Source of the DNA: Oribacterium sp. C9
Lineage (GTDB): Bacteria; Bacillota; Clostridia; Lachnospirales; Lachnospiraceae
NCBI RefSeq assembly: GCF_002007235.1
Contig: NZ_MUHW01000001.1
Location: 124,001-188,000, forward strand
Direction of reading: 5' to 3'
Length of the DNA: 64,000 bases
Below, piece by piece: positions 17,838-26,779 of the stretch. The notes below the pieces were generated by a model. The model had not been told where the DNA came from, ran no database searches, and saw only the letters and a list, made by a program, of their open reading frames with translations. Both the position numbers and the translations under genes were made by a program. Every line of letters begins with the position of its first letter. Position 1 is the first letter of the stretch.

Positions 17838-17968
17838 TATCAGGATTGAGACCCGATTACCCCTCACTCAAATCGGGCCTCCCGCAATCCTGGAAAAGCT
17901 TAGGCTTTAATCACCACATTATCATATTGTTTTGAATTTTTCGACACCCGTTGCAGGGTGTTTTTTTT
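17838..17968 (+). ncRNA. Candidate small RNA or structured leader with C-rich loops and strong terminator
   Basis: This lies in the 470-base gap 17625-18094, whose first part is AT-rich AraC promoter DNA. At 17842-17892, outer arms CAGGATTG and CAATCCTG enclose inner arms CCCGATT and AATCGGG. The unpaired parts, ACCCCTCACTCA (apical loop) and CCTCCCG (internal loop), are C-rich. A perfect terminator follows. Two TATACT elements (17826, 17833) could be the -10, but no -35 is clear. Because 127 bases then separate the terminator from the next gene, it reads as an independent short transcript or an attenuated leader. Confidence 0.35.
17944..17968 (+). terminator. Rho-independent terminator of the candidate small RNA
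   Basis: ACACCC-GTTGCA-GGGTGT stem followed by eight T. It precedes no visible + strand gene end, so it must terminate a non-coding transcript or attenuate transcription into the lipoprotein gene. Confidence 0.85.
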
Positions 17969-18094
17969 GTACTATAGATAAAAAACTTATAAAAAGTTCA
18001 TAATATTCCGAAAGTAATTTTAGAAACTAAAGATTTTTTTATGTTTTAACAATAAAAAACAGACATCGTAGGAAGATTTCAAGGAGTATTAGGT

Positions 18095-19468
18095 ATGAAG
18101 AAAGAGTTTTTTTGTATCGGAATCGGAGTAACTGCAGTACTCATGCTTTCATCCTGCAGCAAGGTCGATGGAATAAAGGAAGAGTTAACTGATAAGGTAT
18201 TCGGCATAAATATTGGAAAACTTGCTTCCGGGGAAGAGGGCAATAAAGAAACTACTCATACCACCATTAAGCTGTTCAATGGAAAGGCAGAAGTAGAGGA
18301 GCAGATACAAAGACTGGCACAAAAGTATAAGGAACAGACCGGAATAACAGTGGAAGTTGAGTCAGCTAAGTCCGGCGTTGATGTACAGGCCACATTAAAG
18401 GCATATTATCTTTCGGACAAGATGCCTGATATTTTTGTATGTGAGGCATCCAGCTTTTCTAACTGGGAAGGGCTGTTGGAAGATATGAGTGATCAGGCAT
18501 GGACTAAGGATACAGAAGCAGAATATGTTGATAAGCTATACGGAACCATAGGTTTTCCATATGCTACTGAAGCCATAGGTCTCATATATAACGCAGATAT
18601 ACTGTCGAAAGCAGGCATAGATGCATCAGAACTTAAAACTCCGGATCAGGTGAGAAAGGCCTTTCAGGATCTGGATGCAAAAAAGGCACAATTGGGACTT
18701 ACTGCAGTGGTAGGGTACTGTGCAGAGGATAAGAATCTAAGCTGGTCGACGGGCAACCATATATTCGGAAATTATATAGATGCAGGTCTGGACAGATCAG
18801 ATACAACTTATATAGATATGATAAATAATGATCATGCTCTGGATCAGGACAGAATGCTTAAATTCTCGAAATTTATCGGATTGCTTCAGGAATACAGCGA
18901 TCCTGCGCTTCTTCTGGATGGAACATATGATGATCAGGTTAGAAATTTTGCTTCGGGCAAATATGCCTTTGTAACACAGGGGTCATGGATAGGCGCTGTT
19001 ATGACAGGAGCCGACGTGTCAGAATACGATGCGGCAGGTAAATTTGAAGTCGGAATGATGCCGTATGTGTTTGATGAAGGTATAGATACCATTCTTACGA
19101 ATCCGCCATCCTGGTGGGCTGTACTCAAGGAAGGGAATTCAGAAGCATCGAAGGCATTTCTCGAGTGGTGCGCTGAGGATGACGGGCAGAAGATACTGGT
19201 TGAAGACGCCGGTTTCGTAAGTCCCTTTGCATCCTGTAAATATGTGGCGGCTGATCCCTTTGCCCATGTGGTATCAAACTATATTGCTGAGGGTAAGACT
19301 TCAAACTGGCACTGGATGAACATGAAGGAAGGAATAGCAGCCAATGCTTTAGGTCCGGTATTTCACAGCTATGCTGCCGGAGAGATGAGTGCTGATAGTT
19401 TTGCATCAGAAGTTGATTCTGCGATAAAGAGTTACTATCAGGGAGGAAAGGAGGTACAGAATGGATAA
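18095..19468 (+). CDS. Family 1 extracellular solute-binding lipoprotein
   Basis: 457 residues. Signal peptide with lipobox LSSC (Cys21), then an SBP_bac_1 fold: [19 protein letters not shown] at the start of the mature domain, [12 protein letters not shown] in the first lobe, [20 protein letters not shown] and [10 protein letters not shown] later. These receptors bind sugars or oligosaccharides. No permease genes lie nearby; instead the 3' end overlaps a chemoreceptor gene by 8 bases. It may therefore present ligand to the chemoreceptor rather than to an importer. The ATG has AAGGAGTATTAGGT upstream. Confidence 0.85.
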   Translation: MKKEFFCIGIGVTAVLMLSSCSKVDGIKEELTDKVFGINIGKLASGEEGNKETTHTTIKLFNGKAEVEEQIQRLAQKYKEQTGITVEVESAKSGVDVQATLKAYYLSDKMPDIFVCEASSFSNWEGLLEDMSDQAWTKDTEAEYVDKLYGTIGFPYATEAIGLIYNADILSKAGIDASELKTPDQVRKAFQDLDAKKAQLGLTAVVGYCAEDKNLSWSTGNHIFGNYIDAGLDRSDTTYIDMINNDHALDQDRMLKFSKFIGLLQEYSDPALLLDGTYDDQVRNFASGKYAFVTQGSWIGAVMTGADVSEYDAAGKFEVGMMPYVFDEGIDTILTNPPSWWAVLKEGNSEASKAFLEWCAEDDGQKILVEDAGFVSPFASCKYVAADPFAHVVSNYIAEGKTSNWHWMNMKEGIAANALGPVFHSYAAGEMSADSFASEVDSAIKSYYQGGKEVQNG

Positions 19469-21254
19469 TATGGAAGTTGAAAGCAGCATGAGAAAGCTGA
19501 AAGCAAGGAAAAGACCTTTATTTTTCTGCACCATTATTTTTCAGATAACAGTCATAAACATTATCATGCTCATAGCCTTCATATTCGTTATGAGGATGCT
19601 CATCAATCAGATGCAGCAGCAGACCGTGAACAGCAGAACCATGTCTCAGTATGTTCTGTCCCTCAGCACCGGTGAAGCGGATCTGAAATCGGATGTTATG
19701 TCGCTGTACGATCAGGCCATAGGCTATGTGTCTGCAACAGCGGATGAGACCAGAGAGGCTCTTCTTCCGGAGATCAAAGCTACCAGAGAAACCATAAGCG
19801 CAGAGATCATCAGTCTGGAAGATCATTTCAAGGACGATAATCAGGAGGAGGCTGTAAATGCCCTTTTGGAGATAAACAGTCAGTATGATCGTCTAAATGT
19901 CATAATAGATGAAGCTATGGCTTCGATAGATGCAGGTGACAGGGATACAGCATATGATATCCTCTTTAACAGGGCAGAGATTCAGAAGGTCGCTATCTTC
20001 CATACCTGCAAGGTCATAGATAAGGCGGTATCAGCTGAGGCGGATTTAAGTAATCAGCAGATGCAGAACATGCTTGTTGAAGGAATTCAGGCTGCAATAC
20101 AGGGAACAGGTCTCTTTGTTCTTCTGATCATATTCAATTATCTTCTTAACTATTTCGGTATAGTAAGAAAGATCAAGAGGATATCAAGGGAGGTCAATGA
20201 CATAATCGGAAAGATCGAACTGAGAGAGGGAGATCTTACAGCCAGAATCTATACCAGAAGTGCATCGGAACTTGTCTATATTATAAATGGAATCAATCAC
20301 TTTATAGAGACGCTGCAGGCTATTATGAGGGAGGTGAAGTCAGGAGTTGAGGTACTTAACACTTCCACAGATACGGTTACTCGTAAGTTGAGTACTTCCA
20401 ACAGTAATGTTCAGAGTACATCAGCTGCCATGGAACAGCTCAGTGCCAGCATGCAATCAGTATCAGAGATGGTCAGCTCCATGAACAGTCAGGTTATCGA
20501 TGTTAAATCCTCCACCGACGAAATCAATATTGAAGCGAACAATGGATGTACAACAGCTTCCGGTATAAAAAATGAAGCCGATGAAATAAAGCAGCATGTG
20601 ACAGAAAGAAAGCAGGGCATGAGTGAAAAGATGGGTGAGCTTAGTGCTGTGCTTTCGAAGTCTCTTGAAGATTCCAAGAAGGTAAAGGAAATAGATAAAC
20701 TGACAAAGAATATACTGGATATAGCTGAGCAGACCAATCTTCTTGCTGTCAATGCTTCCATTGAAGCTGCCCGTGCCGGTCAGGCAGGCAAGGGCTTTGC
20801 GGTAGTAGCGGCTGAGGTCAGCAGTCTCGCGGCAAATTCAAAGCAGACGGCAAACAACATTCAGACTATAAGTAAGGAAGTTACAAGTGCTGTAGGTGAA
20901 CTGGCTGAAAACTCTCAGAAGGTACTTGAGTTCATAAACACAGATGTGATGGATGACTATGACTCCTTTGTAGAAACAGGCAACAAATATGAGAATACGG
21001 CAGATACTATGCATAAGATACTTACATCCTTTAAAGAAAAGGCGGATTATCTGAATAATGTAATGTCAGATATGGCAAATGCTGTGGATTCCATAACGAA
21101 TTCTATTTCCGAAAGTTCTCAGGCAATTAAGATGTCTGCAGATAATACCATGGAAATTGTCGGAGAAATGAGCGGAATATCAGAAGCTATGGATAAAAAT
21201 GTTGAAGTTACAGGAAAGCTTAACGAGGCCACACATAAATTTGTACAAGTATGA
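19461..21254 (+). CDS. Methyl-accepting chemotaxis protein
   Basis: 597 residues. Membrane span about 22-45, extracellular four-helix-bundle-like region to about 205, second span about 207-230, HAMP to about 290, then a long signalling coiled coil. The tip hairpin [31 protein letters not shown] near residues 421-450 binds CheA/CheW. Starts inside the binding-lipoprotein gene (8-base overlap), so the two are co-translated and probably act together, as in E. coli MBP with Tar. No che genes are in the window. Confidence 0.92.
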   Translation: MDNMEVESSMRKLKARKRPLFFCTIIFQITVINIIMLIAFIFVMRMLINQMQQQTVNSRTMSQYVLSLSTGEADLKSDVMSLYDQAIGYVSATADETREALLPEIKATRETISAEIISLEDHFKDDNQEEAVNALLEINSQYDRLNVIIDEAMASIDAGDRDTAYDILFNRAEIQKVAIFHTCKVIDKAVSAEADLSNQQMQNMLVEGIQAAIQGTGLFVLLIIFNYLLNYFGIVRKIKRISREVNDIIGKIELREGDLTARIYTRSASELVYIINGINHFIETLQAIMREVKSGVEVLNTSTDTVTRKLSTSNSNVQSTSAAMEQLSASMQSVSEMVSSMNSQVIDVKSSTDEINIEANNGCTTASGIKNEADEIKQHVTERKQGMSEKMGELSAVLSKSLEDSKKVKEIDKLTKNILDIAEQTNLLAVNASIEAARAGQAGKGFAVVAAEVSSLAANSKQTANNIQTISKEVTSAVGELAENSQKVLEFINTDVMDDYDSFVETGNKYENTADTMHKILTSFKEKADYLNNVMSDMANAVDSITNSISESSQAIKMSADNTMEIVGEMSGISEAMDKNVEVTGKLNEATHKFVQV

Positions 21255-21297
21255 TGGTCTTATACGATCCGTAATTAAGTAAAATCGTTAAAAAATA

Positions 21298-21335
21298 AGC
21301 ACAAGATATCTTGATGAAAAGAGATGTCTTGTGCT
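21298..21335 (+). terminator. Long hairpin after the chemoreceptor gene
   Basis: Arms AGCACAAGATATCT and AGATGTCTTGTGCT pair over 14 bases with one G-U. The following tract ATACTTTT is only partly T-rich. The loop contains the -35 of the next promoter, so terminator and promoter overlap. Confidence 0.6.
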
Positions 21336-21365
21336 ATACTTTTACATGTTGTGAAAACGCTTACA
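21311..21365 (+). promoter_or_regulatory. kdgK promoter with catabolite-responsive element (cre)
   Basis: TTGATG (21311-21316), 18 bases, TATACT (21335-21340). TGAAAACGCTTACA at 21352-21365 matches the cre consensus TGWAANCGNTNWCA at every position. Its place just past the transcription start predicts CcpA roadblock repression when preferred sugars are present. Confidence 0.75.
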
Positions 21366-21450
21366 TTATCTGGCAAATTATATATGATGCAGGCGGTAGA
21401 AACGCTGAATTCTGCTTTGCGGCAGCAGGCAGTTTAAAATGGAGGAAGAT

Positions 21451-22548
21451 ATGGACTTGAATTTAAGACCAGCAAATGAGTGTGCATTTGAAGCAGCTTC
21501 TTTAGGAGAGGTTATGCTCCGTCTCGATCCGGGCGAGGGCAGAATAAGAACAGCAAGATCATTCCGTGCATGGGAAGGCGGCGGAGAGTACAATGTTATT
21601 CGTGGACTTCGCAAGTGCTTTGGTTTAAAGACAGCAGTTATTACAGCTCTTGCAGACAACGAGGTAGGACATCTCGTTGAGGATTTCATGATGCAGGGCG
21701 GTGTTGATACATCACTGGTTAAATGGATGGATACAGATGGAATCGGCAGAATCTGCAGAAACGGTCTTAACTTTACAGAGAGAGGATTCGGAATCCGTGG
21801 AGCAAAGGGCTGCTCAGACAGAGCTAACACAGCTATTTCAAAGGCAAAGCCTGAGGATTTTGATTTTGATTATATCTTTGGTGAGCTTGGTGTACGCTGG
21901 CTTCATACCGGCGGAATCTATGCAGCTCTTTCAGAGCAGGCTTCAGAGACAGTTATCGAAGCTATCAAGACAGCAAAGAAGTACGGAACTATGGTTTCCT
22001 ACGATCTTAACTATCGTCCTTCTATGTGGTCAGCTATCGGCGGACAGAAGAAGGCTCAGGAGGTTAATAAGGAGATCGCAAAGTATGTTGATGTTATGAT
22101 CGGAAATGAGGAGGACTTTACCGCATGTCTCGGTTTCCAGATCGAAGGACAGGATGAGTCTCTTAAGGAGCTCAATGTTGACGGCTACAAGAAGATGATC
22201 AATGAGGCTGTTAAGACATATCCTAACTTCAAGGCTGTTGCTACAACTCTTCGTACAGTTCATACAGCTACAGTAAATGACTGGTCAGCTCTTTGCTGGG
22301 CAGACGGTGAGATCTATAAGGCTGCTGATTATAAGGGTCTTGAAATCATGGATCGAGTAGGTGGAGGTGATTCTTTCGCATCAGGTCTTATCTATGGTCT
22401 TATGACAACAGGCGATGCAGAGAAGGCTGTAAACTATGGTGCAGCACATGGCGCACTTGCCATGACAACACCTGGCGATACAACTATGGCTACAAAGAAG
22501 GAAGTAGAAGCCGTAATGGGCGGTGCAGGCGCACGTGTTCAGAGATAA
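21451..22548 (+). CDS. kdgK: PfkB family sugar kinase, 2-dehydro-3-deoxygluconokinase type
   Basis: 365 residues from the ATG at 21451, which has GGAGG five bases upstream; the ATG at 21439 would bury that ribosome site in the coding sequence. Ribokinase fold: AASLGEVMLRLDPGEG near the start and the catalytic/anion-hole motif RVGGGDSFASGL at about residues 300-312. It phosphorylates KDG from pectin or uronate breakdown to KDPG; distinction from other PfkB sugar kinases is not absolute. The codon bias resembles mglB (high expression). Catabolite control is indicated by the cre site upstream. Confidence 0.78.
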   Translation: MDLNLRPANECAFEAASLGEVMLRLDPGEGRIRTARSFRAWEGGGEYNVIRGLRKCFGLKTAVITALADNEVGHLVEDFMMQGGVDTSLVKWMDTDGIGRICRNGLNFTERGFGIRGAKGCSDRANTAISKAKPEDFDFDYIFGELGVRWLHTGGIYAALSEQASETVIEAIKTAKKYGTMVSYDLNYRPSMWSAIGGQKKAQEVNKEIAKYVDVMIGNEEDFTACLGFQIEGQDESLKELNVDGYKKMINEAVKTYPNFKAVATTLRTVHTATVNDWSALCWADGEIYKAADYKGLEIMDRVGGGDSFASGLIYGLMTTGDAEKAVNYGAAHGALAMTTPGDTTMATKKEVEAVMGGAGARVQR

Positions 22549-22571
22549 TTAAACAGAATTCTATTTTATAT

Positions 22572-22612
22572 AAAAAAGATGCAGACCCATTGCATGGTCT
22601 GCATCTTTTTTT
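22572..22612 (+). terminator. Bidirectional terminator between kdgK and lrgB
   Basis: Arms AAAAAAGATGCAGACC and GGTCTGCATCTTTTTTT with an eight-base loop; runs of A and T on both sides serve the two converging genes. Confidence 0.92.
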
Positions 22613-22619
22613 GCCTGAA

Positions 22620-23315
22620 CTAGACAAGGGTCGAATTCACTATAGGAACCAGTATTACGGTCAGGATACCTGCAACACAGATGCTTAAAGAGCTCATGGC
22701 TCCCTCTACTTCCCCAAGCTCAAGAGCCTTTGCAGTGCCGACAGCATGAGCCGAGGTACCAAGTGCAAGCCCCTTTGCGATAGGGTGAGTGATATGGAAG
22801 ATCTTGAATATAGATTCAGCGATCATATTACCGAGGATCCCTGTGATGATGATTCCGGCAACAGTGAGAGTAACTATACCTCCTGCTTCCTCTGATACTC
22901 CCATACCTATGGCTGTGGTTATGGATTTCGGGAGCAGTGTTGCTATGTGTTCATCGCTGAGACTGAAAAGCTTTCCCATTACAAGTATGCTGAGAAGTGA
23001 GCAGCAGGTACCAGCGGTTATGGCAGAGAAAACAGCCAACAGGTTATCCTTGAGAAGCTTTAACTGCTTATACATGGGAATCGCAAGGCACACCGTTGCG
23101 GGAGTCAGAAGAAAGTTAAGCATACATGCGCTGGATTTATAGGTATCATAGGGAATATCTAAAAATGTCAGAAATGCAATGCACATTAATGTGGAGATGA
23201 GCAGAGGATTAAGTATAGCGAGCTTGAATCTGGATTTCAGTTCAACCGCCAGGACAAAAAGTGCGATACTTAGAATGAGACCAAAATAGTTCGAATTAAT
23301 GATGGCTTCTTTCAT
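22620..23315 (-). CDS. lrgB: LrgB/CidB family membrane protein
   Basis: 231 residues, about six to seven membrane spans. The LrgB signature is visible in LLPKSITTAIGMGVSEEAGG and LALGTSAHAVGTAKALELGE. LrgAB/CidAB proteins influence murein hydrolase activity and, in some bacteria, export or uptake of pyruvate-like metabolites. The start overlaps the lrgA stop by 4 bases (ATGA), so the pair is coupled. Ends at the shared terminator with kdgK. Confidence 0.92.
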   Translation of the reverse strand: MKEAIINSNYFGLILSIALFVLAVELKSRFKLAILNPLLISTLMCIAFLTFLDIPYDTYKSSACMLNFLLTPATVCLAIPMYKQLKLLKDNLLAVFSAITAGTCCSLLSILVMGKLFSLSDEHIATLLPKSITTAIGMGVSEEAGGIVTLTVAGIIITGILGNMIAESIFKIFHITHPIAKGLALGTSAHAVGTAKALELGEVEGAMSSLSICVAGILTVILVPIVNSTLV

Positions 23316-23689
23316 ACTGAGGCCTCCTTTTTTATATTTTTCGATTCCTTATGCTTTAGAATGGCAGAAGCCACTAGACCTGTGACTGTCATGACTATTA
23401 TGGTAGAGATAACTATCATAATGATGTATGGGATAAGCACCGGCAGAAGGACGTCTGTAACGCTCATGATACCAACAGCAGCCGGAATGAACATCAGGGT
23501 CATGGTATCCAAAAGGAAGTTACCTGTGGCTTCCACATCTGAAAGCTTCACAAGACCTGTGACCAATGACAACAAAAGCAGGATAAGACCATAAACACCT
23601 GCGGGAACCGGTAACGGCAGCAGAGCGTTGAGCGCTTCGCCTATAAAAGTGAATGCGATTATCCATACAATCTCTTTTACAAATTTCAT
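23312..23689 (-). CDS. lrgA: LrgA/CidA family holin-like membrane protein
   Basis: 125 residues, four membrane spans. Typical of the family: ALLPLPVPAGVYGLILLLL and FLLDTMTLMFIPAAVGIM. Partner of LrgB in a membrane complex. I prefer the ATG at 23689, with GAAAG ten bases upstream; a GTG three codons earlier is possible. The upstream region carries the palindrome TTGTATACAA at 23732. Confidence 0.9.
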   Translation of the reverse strand: MKFVKEIVWIIAFTFIGEALNALLPLPVPAGVYGLILLLLSLVTGLVKLSDVEATGNFLLDTMTLMFIPAAVGIMSVTDVLLPVLIPYIIMIVISTIIVMTVTGLVASAILKHKESKNIKKEASV

Positions 23690-23731
23690 TATTTGCACGC
23701 TTTCTGAAATGTGGAAATTTTTTTCCTTGTA

Positions 23732-23741
23732 TTGTATACAA
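23732..23741. promoter_or_regulatory. TTGTATACAA palindrome upstream of lrgAB
   Basis: A perfect 10-base palindrome of the shape bound by FadR/FCD-type GntR regulators (TNGT-N3-ACNA class). The same 10-mer occurs upstream of the ispE-gntR genes at 32007. It overlaps a possible -10 (TACAAT) for lrgA. The link to the GntR protein is inference. Confidence 0.4.
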
Positions 23742-23877
23742 AGAAAAATCAGAAAAAAGCATAATCAAATTACTGTTGGAGTTCAATTGTGATAATGAAC
23801 AAATTTTGACTGAGATGAACCTTCGCTATGACCAAGAATACATGTTAATTCTGATGAATATGTATGCATATTTGTTC

Positions 23878-23905
23878 TTGTGATTTAATAAAAATGAATT
23901 ATACT
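23878..23905 (+). promoter_or_regulatory. Likely purC promoter
   Basis: TTGTGA (23878-23883), 16 bases, TATACT (23900-23905). A small inverted repeat GGACA-AAAG-TGTCC (23926-23939) follows in the leader, just ahead of the GGAGGGT ribosome site. No purine riboswitch core was found in this short leader. Confidence 0.5.
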
Positions 23906-23962
23906 AAATCTCGGTAATGCACTTCGGACAAAAGTGTCCTTAATTGAATATGGAGGGTAAAG

Positions 23963-24832
23963 ATGGCAGATTTTAAACCTGTTAAGGAAGGTAAAGTACG
24001 TGAGATCTATGATCTTGATGATAAGCTGATTATGGTTGCAACAGACAGAATATCAGCATTCGACGTCATTCTTCACAATCAGATCACTGATAAGGGCAGA
24101 GTTCTTACTCAGATGTCAAAGTTCTGGTTCGATCTCACAAAGGACGTTATTCCAAACGATTTAATTTCCGTTGATAACAAAGATATGCCGGAATTTTTCC
24201 AGAAGCCGGAATTTGACGGCAGAGCTACACTTTGCAAGAAACTTACTATGATTCCTATTGAGTGTATCGTACGTGGATACATCACAGGATCGGGATGGGA
24301 GAACTATAAGAAGGACGGCACCATCTGCGGTTTAAAGCTTCCTGAGGGTCTTAAAGAATGCCAGAAGCTTCCTGAGCCTCTTTACACACCATCTACCAAG
24401 GCTGAGCTCGGAGATCATGATATAAACATTAACTTCGAGCAGTCAATCGACGTTCTTGAAAAAGCATTTCCGGGAAAGGGCAAGGAGATCGCCACAAAGA
24501 TCAAGGATGCTACACTCGCTGTGTACAAGAAGTGTGCGGATTATGCTCTTTCAAAGGGTATCATCATTGCTGACACCAAGTTTGAGTTCGGTCTCGATGA
24601 GAACGGAGAGGTAGTACTTGCCGATGAGGTACTTACACCTGACAGTTCAAGATTCTGGAGACTCGATAAGTACAAGGAAGGACAGGGACAGGAGTCCTTT
24701 GATAAGCAGTTCGTACGCAACTGGTTAAAGGCAAACCCTGATAACAATGCGACACTTCCTCAGGAAATAGTTGAGAAGACTGTTGATCTTTACAAGGAAG
24801 CTTACAACATGCTCACAGGAGAGACACTGTAA
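23963..24832 (+). CDS. purC: Phosphoribosylaminoimidazole-succinocarboxamide synthase (SAICAR synthetase)
   Basis: 289 residues. Opens with KPVKEGKVREIYDLDD and has VATDRISAFDVI, the ATP and substrate-binding segments, RGYITGSGWENYKKDG in the middle, and the acidic DEVLTPDSSRFW late. It condenses CAIR with aspartate in purine synthesis. It stands alone here, away from other pur genes, with its own promoter and terminator. The length matches the larger PurC form with the C-terminal extension. Confidence 0.95.
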   Translation: MADFKPVKEGKVREIYDLDDKLIMVATDRISAFDVILHNQITDKGRVLTQMSKFWFDLTKDVIPNDLISVDNKDMPEFFQKPEFDGRATLCKKLTMIPIECIVRGYITGSGWENYKKDGTICGLKLPEGLKECQKLPEPLYTPSTKAELGDHDININFEQSIDVLEKAFPGKGKEIATKIKDATLAVYKKCADYALSKGIIIADTKFEFGLDENGEVVLADEVLTPDSSRFWRLDKYKEGQGQESFDKQFVRNWLKANPDNNATLPQEIVEKTVDLYKEAYNMLTGETL

Positions 24833-24887
24833 TATCCGAAAGTGCAATGACAGGATAATGGTGGGCTAAGTATTAAAATAAAAACAA

Positions 24888-24925
24888 GGACTGGTACAAG
24901 AGAAGACTTGTGCCGGTCTTTTTTT
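24888..24925 (+). terminator. Terminator after purC
   Basis: GGACTGGTACAAG pairs with CTTGTGCCGGTC (two G-U pairs), followed by seven T. Confidence 0.9.
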
Positions 24926-25081
24926 GTATGGTAAAATTTATGAAATTATAGATTTTGTGAAATTAAATTTAATGTGATGTCTTGTGTTTGTAAACATATT
25001 TCGGGATTTTTTTGTCTTTTTTTGGTGAGAAATGCCGGATTTGTGCGCAGAATCAGAAAATTGATTTAAAGGGAGAATATA

Positions 25082-26557
25082 GTGAGTCTATTGAATGATG
25101 AGGACCTGATGGAGCAGAAATCAAATGGAGAATTCACCGAAGAGGTGGATATTCCCGGACTTGATTATGACGGAAGTCCCAAAAGCAAGGAAGAGTACTC
25201 GGTAAAGCCAAAGCTTGTACAGAAGATGGAGATGCATGTCCGTACACGGGGTGAAGACATCGATGAGGAAGAGCATAAGAAGAGAGAGTACTTCAATAAA
25301 ATAGTGGACGAAGCTACCGGCGCCTCGCAGGTGGAACAGGGAACACCTGTTAAGGAGGCTGAAGGTTCCATACTCTATCGTATATGGTCAAGAGTAAATA
25401 AGGAGAGTCCTAAACCAAAGGATCATGTGGAGAAAAAAGTAGAGTATATAGAGCTGTTCTATGATCTTATATTTGTATACAGCCTGAGAACCATAAATGC
25501 CATGTTCCATGAGTATGAGGAAACATTTCCTCCTGTCGATACCATAATGACCTTTATATTTCTTACGGCAGTAGTCATGCAGGTATGGATGTTCACCACC
25601 ATGTTTTTTAACCGGTATGGACGAAAGTCGCTAAGGGATTATATCAGTATCCTGTTAAATATGTATATGCTCTACTATATGGCAAGTTGTTCCAATAGTC
25701 ATTGGGCGGATCAGTACATACGTTATCACTCTGCGTGGGGCATGATCATGGCGAATCTTGCATACAGAAGCTGGGATAAGCTTCGTTTTGCACCAAGACT
25801 CGATGAGATAGACAAGGAGATCCTCAGGAACAATATCACCATCCTCAGCTTTGAGTTCGCTATCATAACCATATCTGTACCTGTGCAGTATTTTACAGGT
25901 ATAATCATTTCACCTGTGGCACTCATAGTCGGATATCTGGGAAAGCTGAAGGAGCATTCGGCCTATGCGCAAAGACCGTGTGATTTTCCTCATTTTGCGG
26001 AGAGAAATCTGCTTCTGGTCATTCTTACCTTTGGCGAGATGATCATCGGTATCGGCGGATACTTCACAAGCGAAACACATATCTTGTTTAACGTACTTTC
26101 TTTCCTGGTAGTCATAGGGATGTTCCTCAGCTACGGCTTCTTTTATGACAATGTTCTTGACCACCATAAAAAGACCTCAGGTCTGGGATTTCTGGTGATC
26201 CATGTTATCATGATCCTTGCCATAAATTCTACGACTATAGCATTGGAACTGCTGGCGAGACCGCTGGTGCCTATTTTCCCGAAGACCATGTGGATGGTCA
26301 TAACCATGTTCATATATTACCTCTGTCTCCTTATGACAGAAAAATATGGTAAAACTCATGGAAAGCTCGGATATAAGTCCATGGGAAAGATTTTTGTGAT
26401 CATGGTCGGATATACAGTGCTCATGCTTTTTGCAGGGCACAACCAGCTTATCGGTGCTATCGTTACAGTGGGTTTCATATATCTTATATTCTTCATGTTC
26501 CTTCAGAGACATAATGTTCATCTTAAGGAGATGAAGGTTGGTGGATATATCGAGTGA
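25082..26557 (+). CDS. Low temperature requirement A (LtrA) family membrane protein
   Basis: 491 residues. A hydrophilic N-terminus of about 115 residues precedes the LtrA domain, which starts at VEYIELFYDLIFVYSLRTIN and has FGEMIIGIGGYF in the centre; about ten membrane spans. LtrA was named from a cold-sensitive Listeria mutant and its function is unknown. GTG start with GGGAGAA seven bases upstream. The long charged N-terminal extension is more than most family members have. Single-gene unit with its own terminator. Confidence 0.85.
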   Translation: MSLLNDEDLMEQKSNGEFTEEVDIPGLDYDGSPKSKEEYSVKPKLVQKMEMHVRTRGEDIDEEEHKKREYFNKIVDEATGASQVEQGTPVKEAEGSILYRIWSRVNKESPKPKDHVEKKVEYIELFYDLIFVYSLRTINAMFHEYEETFPPVDTIMTFIFLTAVVMQVWMFTTMFFNRYGRKSLRDYISILLNMYMLYYMASCSNSHWADQYIRYHSAWGMIMANLAYRSWDKLRFAPRLDEIDKEILRNNITILSFEFAIITISVPVQYFTGIIISPVALIVGYLGKLKEHSAYAQRPCDFPHFAERNLLLVILTFGEMIIGIGGYFTSETHILFNVLSFLVVIGMFLSYGFFYDNVLDHHKKTSGLGFLVIHVIMILAINSTTIALELLARPLVPIFPKTMWMVITMFIYYLCLLMTEKYGKTHGKLGYKSMGKIFVIMVGYTVLMLFAGHNQLIGAIVTVGFIYLIFFMFLQRHNVHLKEMKVGGYIE

Positions 26558-26569
26558 TAAGTATAGGGG

Positions 26570-26602
26570 ACTCCCGGACTTCAATTGTCCGGGAGTTTTT
26601 TT
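26570..26602 (+). terminator. Terminator after the LtrA gene
   Basis: ACTCCCGGA and TCCGGGAGT arms around a short loop, followed by seven T. Confidence 0.92.
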
Positions 26603-26779
26603 ATGTGGGAATTACGACAAATGTAACTGCCGGCCGCTTCATATACATCAGAGCATTCAAGGCCGTAGCTGTATTTTCATAAAGCAGTTGAGGAGTTCAT
26701 TACTAAATGCTAATATATCATCGTACATTTGTTTGAAATATATACTTGGTTTTTCTCAAGTATCACGGGATAAATAAAT

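Noticed and set aside
23653-23962. Open frame in the lrgA-purC gap
   Set aside because: Overlaps the lrgA start, no ribosome site, no recognisable protein; reads as promoter DNA.
26558-26779. Open frame of 79 codons after the LtrA gene
   Set aside because: Runs through a perfect terminator and lacks a start signal.
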